From contig NZ_NMWT01000011.1 of NCBI RefSeq assembly GCF_002860365.1, forward strand, positions 17,572 through 81,571: a DNA stretch of 64,000 nt. The letters run 5' to 3'. The translations under genes were made by a program, and so were the position numbers. This document shows, one piece after another, positions 50,813 through 60,022 of the stretch (the first letter of the stretch is position 1; each line of letters begins with the position of its first letter). The notes below the pieces were generated by a model, which saw nothing but the letters and a program-made list of their open reading frames with translations, was not told the origin of the DNA and did not search any database. Source of the stretch: Bifidobacterium parmae. GTDB taxonomy: Bacteria > Actinomycetota > Actinomycetes > Actinomycetales > Bifidobacteriaceae.

Positions 50813-53068
50813 TCACCGCCGCATCGCGCCGGCGCCGAGGCGCAGCATGCCGCCGGCGGGCCAGAGCGTGGTGAGGATCCATGCGATCGCTGCCATGCCG
50901 GCCAACGCGAGACCGGTGGGGGAGAGCGGGCCGTCGGTCAGCCATGGCAGCTCGTACGGCCACACGCCGTCCGGCAGCGGGACCATCGCCCACGGCAATT
51001 GCAGTGCGGCGGCCGCGGCGACCATGCCGGCGAGGTCGATGAGCGCGAACTGCACGGACCTGCCGAGCGCGGCGAACAGGCCCTTCAGCAGATGCCACGG
51101 CAATTGGACGACGCGCAACGCGGAATCCGAGCCCTTGCGCATGCCGCCGCGACGGCTTTCTCGTTCGATTTGCGCCTCCGCGCTGTACCCGATGGTGAAC
51201 AGCAGCCACATGAGCGCCGCGGCCGTGGCGAGGCCGATCAGCGGATGGAACACGGCGGCGATCGCCGGCACGACGGCCATCAGGCACAGGACGGCCACGC
51301 CCTGCTCGAGATACCGTCCGCGCCGCGCGTCGGCCGTGTTCTGATGCTGCGGCGCGCCCGACCCCTGCGACGGGCCGCCATACGGCTGGTTCCGGTACTG
51401 GCCGGTGAATTGCTGGTCCGGGTAGGCCTGGTCGTACGGCGGCACGACCTGCGGCCGCGGCGGCTCGTACTGCGGCGGCATCGGTTCCAACGGCGGTTGC
51501 GTGTAGCCCTGCGTCGGCGGTTGCGGCGGTTGCGCCGGCCGCATCGGTTGTTGCGGTTGCGTCGGCGGCTGCATGTTCTGCGGCATCACCGCGGTCGCCT
51601 CCGGCTGCTGACGCAGGAATTCCGGCACGTCGCCCTTCGGTTTCGGCGTCACGACCGGGATGTCGCGCGAGGAGGTCGGCACGTAGGCGGGAGGCAGCGA
51701 GGCGCCCGTGCGGTTCGACGCGTCCGCCACGCGCTGCAGCGGCGACTGGCCGTCACCGGCCGTCGCCTCGCGCGCCGCCGCCGCACGGCCGGTCGCCGTG
51801 CGCGGCGTGCGGTTCGGGTTCACGGCGGTCGCGGGGATCAACGGCGGAATCGCCGCCTCCTCCGGACCGAGCAGGTCGCTGGGCAGCGTGACCGTGCACT
51901 GGTCCGGCGTCAACGCGCGCGTCGCGGCGATCGTGTCGTCGCCGTCGTCGCGCCATGCCGCGCGGCCGGTCGCCGTGCGCGGCGCGGATGACGACGCTGC
52001 GACCGTGTTCGTCGATGACGGCGCATCATCGGGACCGAATACCGTGGTCGCCGCATCGGGGCCGCCGTCAAAAGGGTGCATCACCTCGGTCGCGCCGTTG
52101 CCGGCTACGGTACCGTCGCCGAATCCCGCATCGTCCCAGTTCATCGGATTGAGCGCATCCAACGCGATCGCGTGGAGCAGCTGGTCGGGCGTGCAGCGTC
52201 GGCGCGGATCGGGGTTGAGCGCGCTGCGGAACGCGGCGAGCGTGTGCGCGGGCAGACCGGCGAGGTTCGCGTTGCCGCTCGCCTCGCGCTCCAGCACGGC
52301 CATCAGCGGTTTCGTGCCGAACACCGGTTCGCCGGTCGCGGCGAACGCGAGCACGGAGGCGACCGACCACCAGTCCGTCGCCTCGCTCGAATCGGCGCCG
52401 TCGATGATCTCCGGCGCGATGAATCCGGGCGTGCCCATCACGAGGCCCGTGCGCGTCACGTGGCTTTCGCCCTCGCCCATCGCGATGCCGAAATCGACGA
52501 GCGCCGGGCCGGACGCGGAGACCATCACGTTCGTCGGTTTGATGTCGCGGTGCACGATGCCGGCGGCATGTACCGCGCGCACGGCCTCCATCAGCTTGCG
52601 CGCGAGCCGTTCCAGATCATCGCCCACGTACTTGCCGTTCGCGGCGACGTCGTCCTTGAGATTGCGGCCTTCGATGAGTTCGGTGACGATGAACGCGAGG
52701 GCGTCGTCGAGCTCCATATCGACGATGCCGCACACGCCCGGATGATTCACCTTCTTCAACGCGAGGGCCTCGCGGCGCAGACGCTCGCGCGGCGTCACGT
52801 TCTCCTTGAGGTTCGGGTCCTGCGCGGGGCGGCGGGAGGCGGGGGAACCGGGGGTGCCCGGGCCGCCCGTCGTGCCGTCGCCGGACATGCTGTCGGCCGA
52901 ACCGTCCTCGGCGAGCGAATCGCGCAGGATCTTCATCGCGTATACCTGACCGCCATCGTCATGCACGCGCCACACCGAACCCATCGCGCCGGAGCCGAGA
53001 CGGGAGATGAGCGTATAGCCGCCCACCACTTCGCCCGGTTCCAGATTCAACGCCGTCAGATCACTCAT
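50813..53068 (-). CDS. Membrane-associated Ser/Thr protein kinase
   Basis: Eukaryotic-type kinase of 751 residues. Kinase motifs: P-loop LGSGAMGSVWRV (24-35), Lys46 in YAMKIL, catalytic Asp175 in HRDIKPTN and DFG at 192-194, then GTPGFIAPE. An extra 40-odd residue Gly/Ser/Pro/Asp-rich insert separates the beta-3 lysine from helix C (about 52-93), which is unusual. A long Pro/Gln-rich linker (about 330-620) follows, with TGRAA repeats, and the C terminus has about four hydrophobic segments. No PASTA domain is present, so it differs from PknB. I use ATG 53068; 53077 is an alternative. The gap 50598-50812 to the DsbA-like gene has no other feature. Confidence 0.9.
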   Translation of the reverse strand: MSDLTALNLEPGEVVGGYTLISRLGSGAMGSVWRVHDDGGQVYAMKILRDSLAEDGSADSMSGDGTTGGPGTPGSPASRRPAQDPNLKENVTPRERLRREALALKKVNHPGVCGIVDMELDDALAFIVTELIEGRNLKDDVAANGKYVGDDLERLARKLMEAVRAVHAAGIVHRDIKPTNVMVSASGPALVDFGIAMGEGESHVTRTGLVMGTPGFIAPEIIDGADSSEATDWWSVASVLAFAATGEPVFGTKPLMAVLEREASGNANLAGLPAHTLAAFRSALNPDPRRRCTPDQLLHAIALDALNPMNWDDAGFGDGTVAGNGATEVMHPFDGGPDAATTVFGPDDAPSSTNTVAASSSAPRTATGRAAWRDDGDDTIAATRALTPDQCTVTLPSDLLGPEEAAIPPLIPATAVNPNRTPRTATGRAAAAREATAGDGQSPLQRVADASNRTGASLPPAYVPTSSRDIPVVTPKPKGDVPEFLRQQPEATAVMPQNMQPPTQPQQPMRPAQPPQPPTQGYTQPPLEPMPPQYEPPRPQVVPPYDQAYPDQQFTGQYRNQPYGGPSQGSGAPQHQNTADARRGRYLEQGVAVLCLMAVVPAIAAVFHPLIGLATAAALMWLLFTIGYSAEAQIERESRRGGMRKGSDSALRVVQLPWHLLKGLFAALGRSVQFALIDLAGMVAAAAALQLPWAMVPLPDGVWPYELPWLTDGPLSPTGLALAGMAAIAWILTTLWPAGGMLRLGAGAMRR

Positions 53069-53327
53069 ACCGCCCATCCTAACCGCGGGGCTGGTATGCC
53101 GGTATATATGTGCCGGTCGGCCGTGCCGGGTGGTCGGGGTCGGGTGCGTCGGGGGATGGGATGTGCCGGGCCGGAGTGCTGGGGTGTCGGGAGGGGGGGT
53201 ATGTCGGAGTGCTGGGGGTGTACCGGCCGGCCAGGCGCATTGCACACCGGCTGCCGGATGTGGGGCGCCGACTCCGAAGGGCTGGCTGCCCGGTCCGGGA
53301 TCTCATGGGATGCTCGGGTTCCTCGGC
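53069..53327. other. Intergenic G-rich tract upstream of the kinase
   Basis: This 259-bp stretch between the kinase start and array 2 is a skewed, G-rich sequence on the plus strand (runs such as GGGAGGGGGGG near 53189). Short open frames on it have low complexity (Pro/Arg/Gly) and no ribosome site, so I call no gene. Confidence 0.6.
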
Positions 53328-53561
53328 GTCGTTTCCGTGCCAAGCTTGGCGTATCGGCGATACTAACGGCCTGCCCAGCGTCGTTTCCGTGCCAAGCATG
53401 GTTCGTAGACGACGCTCAGAAGGGCCGTTGCGTCGTTTCCGGCCAGTCCTTGGCATGCAGGTGACGCCGGGAGCGCCGTAAGCGTCGGATTTGCGCCAAG
53501 CTTGGCGCGGCGGCGACGCCGGCGGCACTCCCTGCGTCGTTTCCGTGCCAACAGGAGTACG
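53328..53561 (+). repeat. Regularly spaced palindrome array 2 (exact 52-bp period, five units)
   Basis: Five units start at 53328, 53380, 53432, 53484 and 53536. Each opens with GTCGTTTCCGTGCC or a close variant and a palindrome core (53336, 53388, 53440, 53492, 53544); the core is CGTGCCAAGCTTGGC in unit 1, TGCGCCAAGCTTGGCGC in unit 4, and decayed in units 2, 3 and 5. About 28 variable bases follow each repeat. The same 51-52 bp array is found at 9538-9761 on the other strand. No cas gene adjoins. Fifty-two is not a multiple of three, so it does not code. Confidence 0.9.
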
Positions 53562-53616
53562 CCGCAGACGGTCCGGCTCCCCGGCATACGGTCATCTCCC
53601 TTGTATGAGTCTCGGT

Positions 53617-53706
53617 ATTTGTTGTGCAGGAATGACGTTTTGAACTGCTGTGTTTTGTGCAGAATCAGTGGTTTGAACTTTGGAATTTTGTGCGCTGGTG
53701 ATGCTT
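53617..53706 (+). repeat. Three 33-bp iterons upstream of the DUF4143 gene
   Basis: TTGTGC occurs at 53622-53627, 53655-53660 and 53688-53693, exactly 33 bp apart, and the following bases align (GGAATGACGTTTTGAACT, GAATCAGTGGTTTGAACT and a decayed third copy). They stand 64-148 bp in front of the ATG at 53770 and look like binding sites of a regulator, perhaps the gene's own product or a neighbour. Confidence 0.75.
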
Positions 53707-53769
53707 GACGCTAATATTGCCAAGGAATCCGTCAGCATTCTTACTTTGCCGTCGATAAGGAGGATGCGT

Positions 53770-55155
53770 ATGCTGCGACGCAAGATCACCGGTGAACTGC
53801 ACGCATGGAGGCAGGCGCGTACCGGCAAGGCACTCTTCCTCACCGGCGCACGGCAAATCGGCAAGAGCACCGCGGTACGCGAATTCTCGCATCGTGAATA
53901 CTCCGTGACCGCGGAAATCAACCTGTATGAGAACAAGGCCGCGGCCAGGGCGCTGGCCCATGCCGATAATGCGCAGGATTTCATCAGTCGTATATCGCTG
54001 TTCTCCCATGCGACGCTTATTCCGGGCGAGACCATCATCTTTCTGGATGAGGTGCAGGAACAGCCCGATGTGATGACCATGGTCAAGTTCCTCGTGGAGG
54101 ATGGCCAGTTCGATTACATCTTGTCCGGCTCGATGCTCGGCACCGAACTCAAGGGCGTGCGTTCGTACCCGGTCGGATCGGTCATCGAGAAGACGATGCG
54201 TCCGATGGATTTCGAGGAGTTCTGCTGGGCCATCGGCGTGCAGCCGTCGACCTTGGACATGATCCGCGAGCACTGCATGTCGGGTGAGGCGATTGACCCC
54301 CATATCCATCAGGCGATGATGACGAACTTCCGTTCGTATCTGGTGGTAGGAGGAATGCCCGAGGCCGTGCAGGATTTCGTCGATCACTACGGCAATCTCT
54401 CCACCGTCCGGGCGCTGCAGAACGAGCTGAACCGCCAATACCGTCTGGACATCTCCAAATACGCGGGCAGCCGGTCCTTGCAGGTGCAGGCGGTCTTCGA
54501 CCAGATGCCGCTACAGCTCATCGACGGCAATGGCAGGTTCTCCGTATCATCCATCGGCGCGAACGCAAGATACGAGCGCAACCAGCAGGATTTCCTCTGG
54601 CTGGTCGATGCAGGCGTCGCACTGAAGACGAACTGCGTGACCGAGCCGAAATCACCGCTCCTACGGACGTCCCAGTCGCCAAAATTCAAGTTGTACCAGT
54701 CCGATATCGGCATGCTGATGGCCCGCTACCCGATCACGACGGCACGCGCCGCGTACCTTGCCGACCCCTCGCCCAATCTCGGGGCGCTGTACGAGAACGT
54801 CATCGCACAGGAACTCGCCGCGCAAGGCGTGCCGCTCTACTACTACATGGCGAAGAAACACGGTGAGGTCGACTTCATCGCCGACACCGCGGATGGCACG
54901 GCCATCCCGTTCGAAGTGAAGTCGGGGCGCAGCTATCGCGTCCATGCGGCGATCGATGCAATACTGAATAACCCCGAATACCGCATCGAACGGGGTGTGG
55001 TGCTGTCACGATCGAATGTGGAACGCGATGGGGCCGTGACCTATCTGCCGATATACGCATCCTGGTGCCTGAAGGAGATATGCGGACTGCTTTCGCCCGA
55101 TGACGACGGGCACGACGACACGGGTTCGTTCTCTTTGACCACGATTCCGGTGTGA
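53770..55155 (+). CDS. AAA ATPase with DUF4143 domain
   Basis: P-loop ATPase of 461 residues. Walker A is TGARQIGKST (about 25-34), Walker B ETIIFLDEVQEQP (about 93-105); the DUF4143 domain with KHGEVDFIAD and VKSGRS motifs (about 376-400), which resemble a PD-(D/E)xK-type nuclease core, is C-terminal. AAGGAGG lies six bases before the ATG at 53770. Family members are common mobile or accessory genes; their role is not settled, though defence or toxin-antitoxin function has been suggested. Bordered by array 2 and the iterons on the left and a GH3 gene on the right, it looks like an accessory insertion. Substrate and partner are unknown. Confidence 0.85.
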   Translation: MLRRKITGELHAWRQARTGKALFLTGARQIGKSTAVREFSHREYSVTAEINLYENKAAARALAHADNAQDFISRISLFSHATLIPGETIIFLDEVQEQPDVMTMVKFLVEDGQFDYILSGSMLGTELKGVRSYPVGSVIEKTMRPMDFEEFCWAIGVQPSTLDMIREHCMSGEAIDPHIHQAMMTNFRSYLVVGGMPEAVQDFVDHYGNLSTVRALQNELNRQYRLDISKYAGSRSLQVQAVFDQMPLQLIDGNGRFSVSSIGANARYERNQQDFLWLVDAGVALKTNCVTEPKSPLLRTSQSPKFKLYQSDIGMLMARYPITTARAAYLADPSPNLGALYENVIAQELAAQGVPLYYYMAKKHGEVDFIADTADGTAIPFEVKSGRSYRVHAAIDAILNNPEYRIERGVVLSRSNVERDGAVTYLPIYASWCLKEICGLLSPDDDGHDDTGSFSLTTIPV

Positions 55156-55359
55156 CGGCCACCATCCCCCATGCGCGCGGGGGATGGGCGGGCATGCAGA
55201 ATATGCATGCGAAACGACAGGATGGGGCGAACGGGCGATGCGGCCCGCGCCGGTCATGCAGAATCGGGGTAACGACATCGACGGGCGGCCGATCGAAGCC
55301 GAAACATCGCCATCGAAGTCGAGATCGCAAGGAAGTAGCAGGATCAAGGAGGAGAACCC

Positions 55360-58251
55360 ATGCTGCAGATCAACATGGCCGACGTGATAGGCGTCATCAA
55401 TTCGGTGATTCCCTATCTGACAGCCGTAGGTATCCTGTTGGTGCTGGCCATTATCATCACGATCGCCGTCAATAAGAAGACGGTAAAGACTGTGGCCAAC
55501 CGCAAACTTATTCATTCCGAATCCTGGCTCGTGGCGTTCGTGGGCATCATCGTGGCAGTGTCCATGATGCTTTCCGGCCCGCTGGCCACGCTGCTCAACA
55601 ACGCCACCGTCACCAAGTACATGCTGTCCGACGACACGGTCGCCGCAGCGAACAAGCTGGCCAAAGATGTGCAGGCTGAAGCTATCACCATGCTGAAGAA
55701 CGACAACGACACCCTTCCGCTCAAGAGCAAGAAGGTGAACGTGTTCGGTTGGGGTTCCACCAGCCCGGTCTACGGCGGTACCGGTTCCGGTTCCATGTCC
55801 GAGCAGTATCCGACCGTCTCTCTGCTCGATGGCATGAAGGAGGCCGGTCTCACCACCAACAGCAAACTGACCAAGCTGTACACCGATTACCGCAAGGATC
55901 GCCCGGAAGTGGGTATGTGGGCGCAGGACTGGACTCTGCCTGAAGTGCCGGCCGACCAGTACTCTGATTCCCTGATTTCTGAGGCCAAGTCCTTCTCGGA
56001 CGAGGCGGTCGTGGTCATCACCCGTGTGGGCGGCGAAGGCGCCGACCTGCCGATGAATATGAAGGCTGATGGCATCACCTACAAGAACAACTCCAAGGAT
56101 TACGACGATTTCAAGGACGGCGAAGGCTTCCTTGAGCTGAGCCAGACCGAACGCAACATGATTGATCTGGTGACCAAGAACTTCGACAAGGTGACGCTCG
56201 TCTACAACGGTGCCAACACCTTCCAGCTCGACTTCCTTTCGGATTACCCGCAGATTCAGTCCGTGCTGTGGTGCCCGCCTGCCGGTCAGACCGGCTTCTC
56301 CGCCCTCGGCGAAGTGCTCGCTGGCGAGGTGAACCCGTCCGGCAAGACCTCCGACACCTTCTTGAAGGATCTCGACAAGAATCCGTCCACCAACAACTTC
56401 GGCGACTTCGACTACGACAATGTGGACGATTTGGCCGTTGAGGTGATCGACGACCGCACCGGTAGCAAGCTGCACGTTTCCCCGACCTTTGTGAACTACT
56501 CCGAAGGTATTTACGTGGGTTACAAGTTCTATGAAACCGCTGCCGATGAGGGTTTGATCAACTATGACGATTTGGTTCAGTACCCATTCGGATATGGTCT
56601 GAGCTACACCACCTTCGAGCAGAAGATGGGTGATGTTTCCTACAAGAACGGCAAGGTCAGCTTCGATGTGACCGTGACCAACACCGGCGACAAGACCGGC
56701 AAGGATGTGGTCGAGGCGTACTACAACCCGCCATACACCAACGGTGGCATCGAGAAGGCTTCCGTGAACCTGGCCGCCTTCGAGAAGACCAAGGAGCTGA
56801 AGCCCGGCGAATCCGAAACCGTGAAGATCTCCTTCGACGACGATGATATGGCCTCCTACGACGAGCACAACGCCAAGGCCTGGGTGCTGGAGCAGGGCGA
56901 TTACGAGATTTCGTTGCAGTCCGACTCCCACACCGTGATTGACTCCGCCACCGTGAACGTGCCGAAGACCATCACCTACAATTCCGAAGACAACACCCAT
57001 GACGGCGACAAGATCGTGGCCACCAACCAGTTCCAGAACGCCGAGGGTGACGTGACCTACCTCTCCCGTGCCGACCACTTCGCCAACTACGCCGAAGCCA
57101 CCGCTGCGCCGACCGACTTCAGCATGAGCGACAAGATCAAATCCGAGTACACCAACAACGGCAACTATGATCCGGCCGAGCACAACAACGATTCCGACGA
57201 GATGCCGACCACCGGTGCCAAGAACGGTGTGAAGCTCTCCGACCTGTACGGCAAGGATTACGACGACCCGCAGTGGGACAAGCTGCTCGACCAGCTGACC
57301 TTCGACGACATGGATTCCTTGATCGCCAACGGCGGCTACGGCACTCCGGCCGTGACCTCCGTGGGCAAGATCCAGGTGACCGACGCCGACGGCCCCGCCT
57401 CGCTGAACAACAACTTCACTGGCATCGGCTCCATCGGCTTCCCGGCCTCCACCGCATTCGCCTGCACCTGGAACAAGGATCTCGCCAAGCGGTTCGGCGA
57501 GATGATCGGCGATATGGCGCACGATATGCACGTGGCCGGCTGGTATGCTCCGGCTATGAACCTGCACCGCAACGCCTACGCAGGCCGTACCTTCGAGTAC
57601 TTCTCCGAGGACTCCCTGCTCTCCGGTGTGATGTCCGCCCAGCAGATTGCCGGCGCTCGCGAGAAGGGCGTGTACTCCTTCATGAAGCACTTCGCCCTGA
57701 ATGAGCAGGAGACCAACCGCACGATGACCCTGACCACCTGGGTCAGCGAGCAGGCCATGCGTGAAACCTACCTGCGCCCGTTCGAGATGAGCGTCAAGGA
57801 GGGCGGTGCCCAGGCTGTGATGAGTGCGTTCAACTACGTGGGCCCGACCTACGCCGCTGCCTCGCCCAACCTGCTCAACACCGTGCTGCGCGATGAATGG
57901 GGCTTCCGTGGCTTCGTCCTGACCGACTACTTCCGTGGCCGCGGCTACCAGGATGCCGATCAGGAGATCCGCAACGGCAACGACTCCATGCTCGCCACCA
58001 CCGTGACCACCAATCACGTGAGCGACAAGTCCGCCACCTCCGTCAAGGCCATGCGTACCGCCGCCCACAACATCCTGTACACCGTGGCCAATGGCTGGCA
58101 GTACGCCAACGGAGAGCCTGAGGTTGAGACCCCGATCTGGAAGACCGCCATGTACGTGGTCTGGGGCGTGACCGCCGTCCTCGCGATCGGCCTTGAGGTC
58201 CTCGCCATCAAGCGCTACCTCGCCCGCCGCGCCGCGAAGGCCGCGAAGTAG
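55360..58251 (+). CDS. Membrane-anchored, domain-permuted GH3 beta-glycosidase
   Basis: Glycoside hydrolase family 3 protein of 963 residues. The order is reversed relative to common GH3 enzymes: two N-terminal membrane segments (about 8-30 and 57-76), the GH3 C-type alpha/beta domain (starting EAITMLKNDNDTLPL near 107), a fibronectin-like domain (about 415-530), then the TIM-barrel domain (about 620-915) with the predicted nucleophile Asp856 in GFVLTDYF, and a last membrane segment (WGVTAVLAIGLEVLAI). GGCACTCGCC-type GC codons are fewer here: many codons end in T or use AAG-GTG-GAT-style choices, unlike its neighbours, which suggests transfer from a bifidobacterium with lower GC. AAGGAGGAG precedes the ATG. 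Substrate cannot be read from the sequence. Confidence 0.92.
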   Translation: MLQINMADVIGVINSVIPYLTAVGILLVLAIIITIAVNKKTVKTVANRKLIHSESWLVAFVGIIVAVSMMLSGPLATLLNNATVTKYMLSDDTVAAANKLAKDVQAEAITMLKNDNDTLPLKSKKVNVFGWGSTSPVYGGTGSGSMSEQYPTVSLLDGMKEAGLTTNSKLTKLYTDYRKDRPEVGMWAQDWTLPEVPADQYSDSLISEAKSFSDEAVVVITRVGGEGADLPMNMKADGITYKNNSKDYDDFKDGEGFLELSQTERNMIDLVTKNFDKVTLVYNGANTFQLDFLSDYPQIQSVLWCPPAGQTGFSALGEVLAGEVNPSGKTSDTFLKDLDKNPSTNNFGDFDYDNVDDLAVEVIDDRTGSKLHVSPTFVNYSEGIYVGYKFYETAADEGLINYDDLVQYPFGYGLSYTTFEQKMGDVSYKNGKVSFDVTVTNTGDKTGKDVVEAYYNPPYTNGGIEKASVNLAAFEKTKELKPGESETVKISFDDDDMASYDEHNAKAWVLEQGDYEISLQSDSHTVIDSATVNVPKTITYNSEDNTHDGDKIVATNQFQNAEGDVTYLSRADHFANYAEATAAPTDFSMSDKIKSEYTNNGNYDPAEHNNDSDEMPTTGAKNGVKLSDLYGKDYDDPQWDKLLDQLTFDDMDSLIANGGYGTPAVTSVGKIQVTDADGPASLNNNFTGIGSIGFPASTAFACTWNKDLAKRFGEMIGDMAHDMHVAGWYAPAMNLHRNAYAGRTFEYFSEDSLLSGVMSAQQIAGAREKGVYSFMKHFALNEQETNRTMTLTTWVSEQAMRETYLRPFEMSVKEGGAQAVMSAFNYVGPTYAAASPNLLNTVLRDEWGFRGFVLTDYFRGRGYQDADQEIRNGNDSMLATTVTTNHVSDKSATSVKAMRTAAHNILYTVANGWQYANGEPEVETPIWKTAMYVVWGVTAVLAIGLEVLAIKRYLARRAAKAAK

Positions 58252-58311
58252 CCAGCGGCCCTCGGCCCCCTCTGGCGGTCGAGCTGTCAGCCACAGACTG
58301 ATCGAGGGAGA

Positions 58312-58384
58312 GAAGCGGCCGCAGGCTGCGGGAGACGCAGTATCGGTTACTAGTCGATGCGCTCCCGCCGCCTGCGGCCGCTTC
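58312..58384. terminator. Long hairpin after the permuted GH3 gene
   Basis: GAAGCGGCCGCAGGC (58312-58326) pairs with GCCTGCGGCCGCTTC (58370-58384), and the inner GCGGGAG/CTCCCGC extends the stem to about 22 bp. It separates the convergent stops at 58251 and 58445; TCTCAAAATCTTTGAGA follows as a second hairpin. Confidence 0.8.
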
Positions 58385-58444
58385 GTCGCTTCTCAAAATC
58401 TTTGAGAAGTTGTGTGCATAGGCCGTTCTCTCGCGTGCTACGTC

Positions 58445-60022
58445 TCACCAGTCCGTTCGCCGGCGCACGATCATGATCGTCACGATCAGCAGCGCCGCGA
58501 CGGCGACTACGATGGCGATCGTCGTCGTGCCGAGTGGCCGTCGCCCGTCGTCGCCCGTGGTCGACCGGCTCACGGATTCCGTGGTGAACGGGGAGACGTC
58601 CATCGCGAGCAGCGCGGCCGGCCGGGCGGAACCGGCGGCCGGGGCGAGCAGCACGTACCAGACGCCGCCGTCCTGCGAGAACGTCCAGCCGGCCGCGCGG
58701 TCGAACGTCGAGCCGGAACGACCGGAATCGTCGGAACCGTCGTTCCTCTCGAACGCCAGCGTGCGCGTGACCGTGGGGTCGTTCCTGTCGAACGTGTTCA
58801 CGCGGAGTGCGATCGCGTCGCCCGCAGTCCCGTTGTTCGCCGCGCCACTTCCGTCACCAGTTCCATCGCCGCCGCGGTCGATCGAGTACAGCAGCGTGCC
58901 GTCCGGATTGATGGCCGAGACGAGATCGCCCGCGTCCAGCCACTGCATGGTGCCTTCGTCGACGACGAGTCTGCCGTTCGTCATGCCGACGAGCAGGCGT
59001 GCGCCGTTCGGCGCGAGCAGGATGCGGTCGATTGGCAGGTGCCGTTCGAACATCGTGCGCACCACCGTCGTCCCACTCGAATCCGAGACGGAATCCGAGC
59101 CGGCATCAGAATCCGATCCGGGCTCATAGGCGTCGACGTCGATCGCCAGCACCCGCGAATCGGCGGTGCCCACGTACAGCGCGTGGCGGTCCGCTGTCCC
59201 GGTGGCGTAGACGGTCGGCGACACGTCGTCCGCGATGTCGTCCATCACGCCGGTGGCGACGTCGACCGCCATCAGACGCAACGATTGTCCGGCGGCAGCA
59301 TCGTCGTCGGTGTCAGAGCCTCCGCCCGTATCGCCACTACCGTCCGTATCGTCGACGCCGACGAACCATACCGTCCCGGCCGAGTTCGTCGTGTACGGCG
59401 TGACGTCGCGGATCACGCCGGTACCGGCGTTGGTACCGGCGTCGTCGGCGTATCGCAGCGGGACGGCGGCGACGTTCTCGCCGCCTGCCGCCGCGAACGT
59501 GCGCAACGTCCACGAGCGTGACGTGCCGGTGCCGCCGGTATCGTCGCGTTCGATCACGCCGATGCGTTCGCCGTCCGGGGACAGCATGTAGTCGCTCCCG
59601 GTCGAGGGATGCAGCGTGGTCGCGAGATCGTCGACGCCGATCGCGGCGACGCCGTTCCTGCCGTTGACGAGCATCGTCGCGCCGTCCGGTGTGAACTCGA
59701 CGTGCGGCCGGGACGTGGCGAAACCGCCGTCCACCTGCGCGGTGCCGTCCGCGGACAGGTCCGTGATGCGAATCCGGCAGACAGCGCCGCCTTTGTCGAT
59801 CGCGAACAGGAACTGGCCGCCGGGAGCGGACGTCAGCGCGATCGGATCGTCGCTGAGGCAGGAGGCGTCGCGCAGCGTCGTGACGGGAAGCGTTCCAATG
59901 CGGTCAATCGCCGATGCCGCGGAAGGCGCGGCTGCGCAGAGCGCGACCGCGGTGCAGAAGGCGAGCGTGGAGCGCATCAACGTGCGCGCCGTCGCCGGAA
60001 GATGCGTGTCATGGCCGAACAT
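58445..60022 (-). CDS. Secreted beta-propeller-like protein with C-terminal membrane anchor
   Basis: Protein of 525 residues: signal peptide (AFCTAVALCAAAPSAASA), a large outer region with repeated blades of the form PDGATMLVNGRNGVAAIGV and PNGARLLVGMTNGRLVV, and a C-terminal membrane segment (TIAIVVAVAALLIVTIMIV) with a short basic tail. The repeats suggest a seven-bladed WD40/PQQ-like propeller. Asp/Gly-rich insertions break several blades. The ATG at 60022 has AAGGAG seven bases upstream. It diverges from the two-component genes, so it could be a sensor partner or target. No precise function can be assigned. Confidence 0.72.
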   Translation of the reverse strand: MFGHDTHLPATARTLMRSTLAFCTAVALCAAAPSAASAIDRIGTLPVTTLRDASCLSDDPIALTSAPGGQFLFAIDKGGAVCRIRITDLSADGTAQVDGGFATSRPHVEFTPDGATMLVNGRNGVAAIGVDDLATTLHPSTGSDYMLSPDGERIGVIERDDTGGTGTSRSWTLRTFAAAGGENVAAVPLRYADDAGTNAGTGVIRDVTPYTTNSAGTVWFVGVDDTDGSGDTGGGSDTDDDAAAGQSLRLMAVDVATGVMDDIADDVSPTVYATGTADRHALYVGTADSRVLAIDVDAYEPGSDSDAGSDSVSDSSGTTVVRTMFERHLPIDRILLAPNGARLLVGMTNGRLVVDEGTMQWLDAGDLVSAINPDGTLLYSIDRGGDGTGDGSGAANNGTAGDAIALRVNTFDRNDPTVTRTLAFERNDGSDDSGRSGSTFDRAAGWTFSQDGGVWYVLLAPAAGSARPAALLAMDVSPFTTESVSRSTTGDDGRRPLGTTTIAIVVAVAALLIVTIMIVRRRTDW

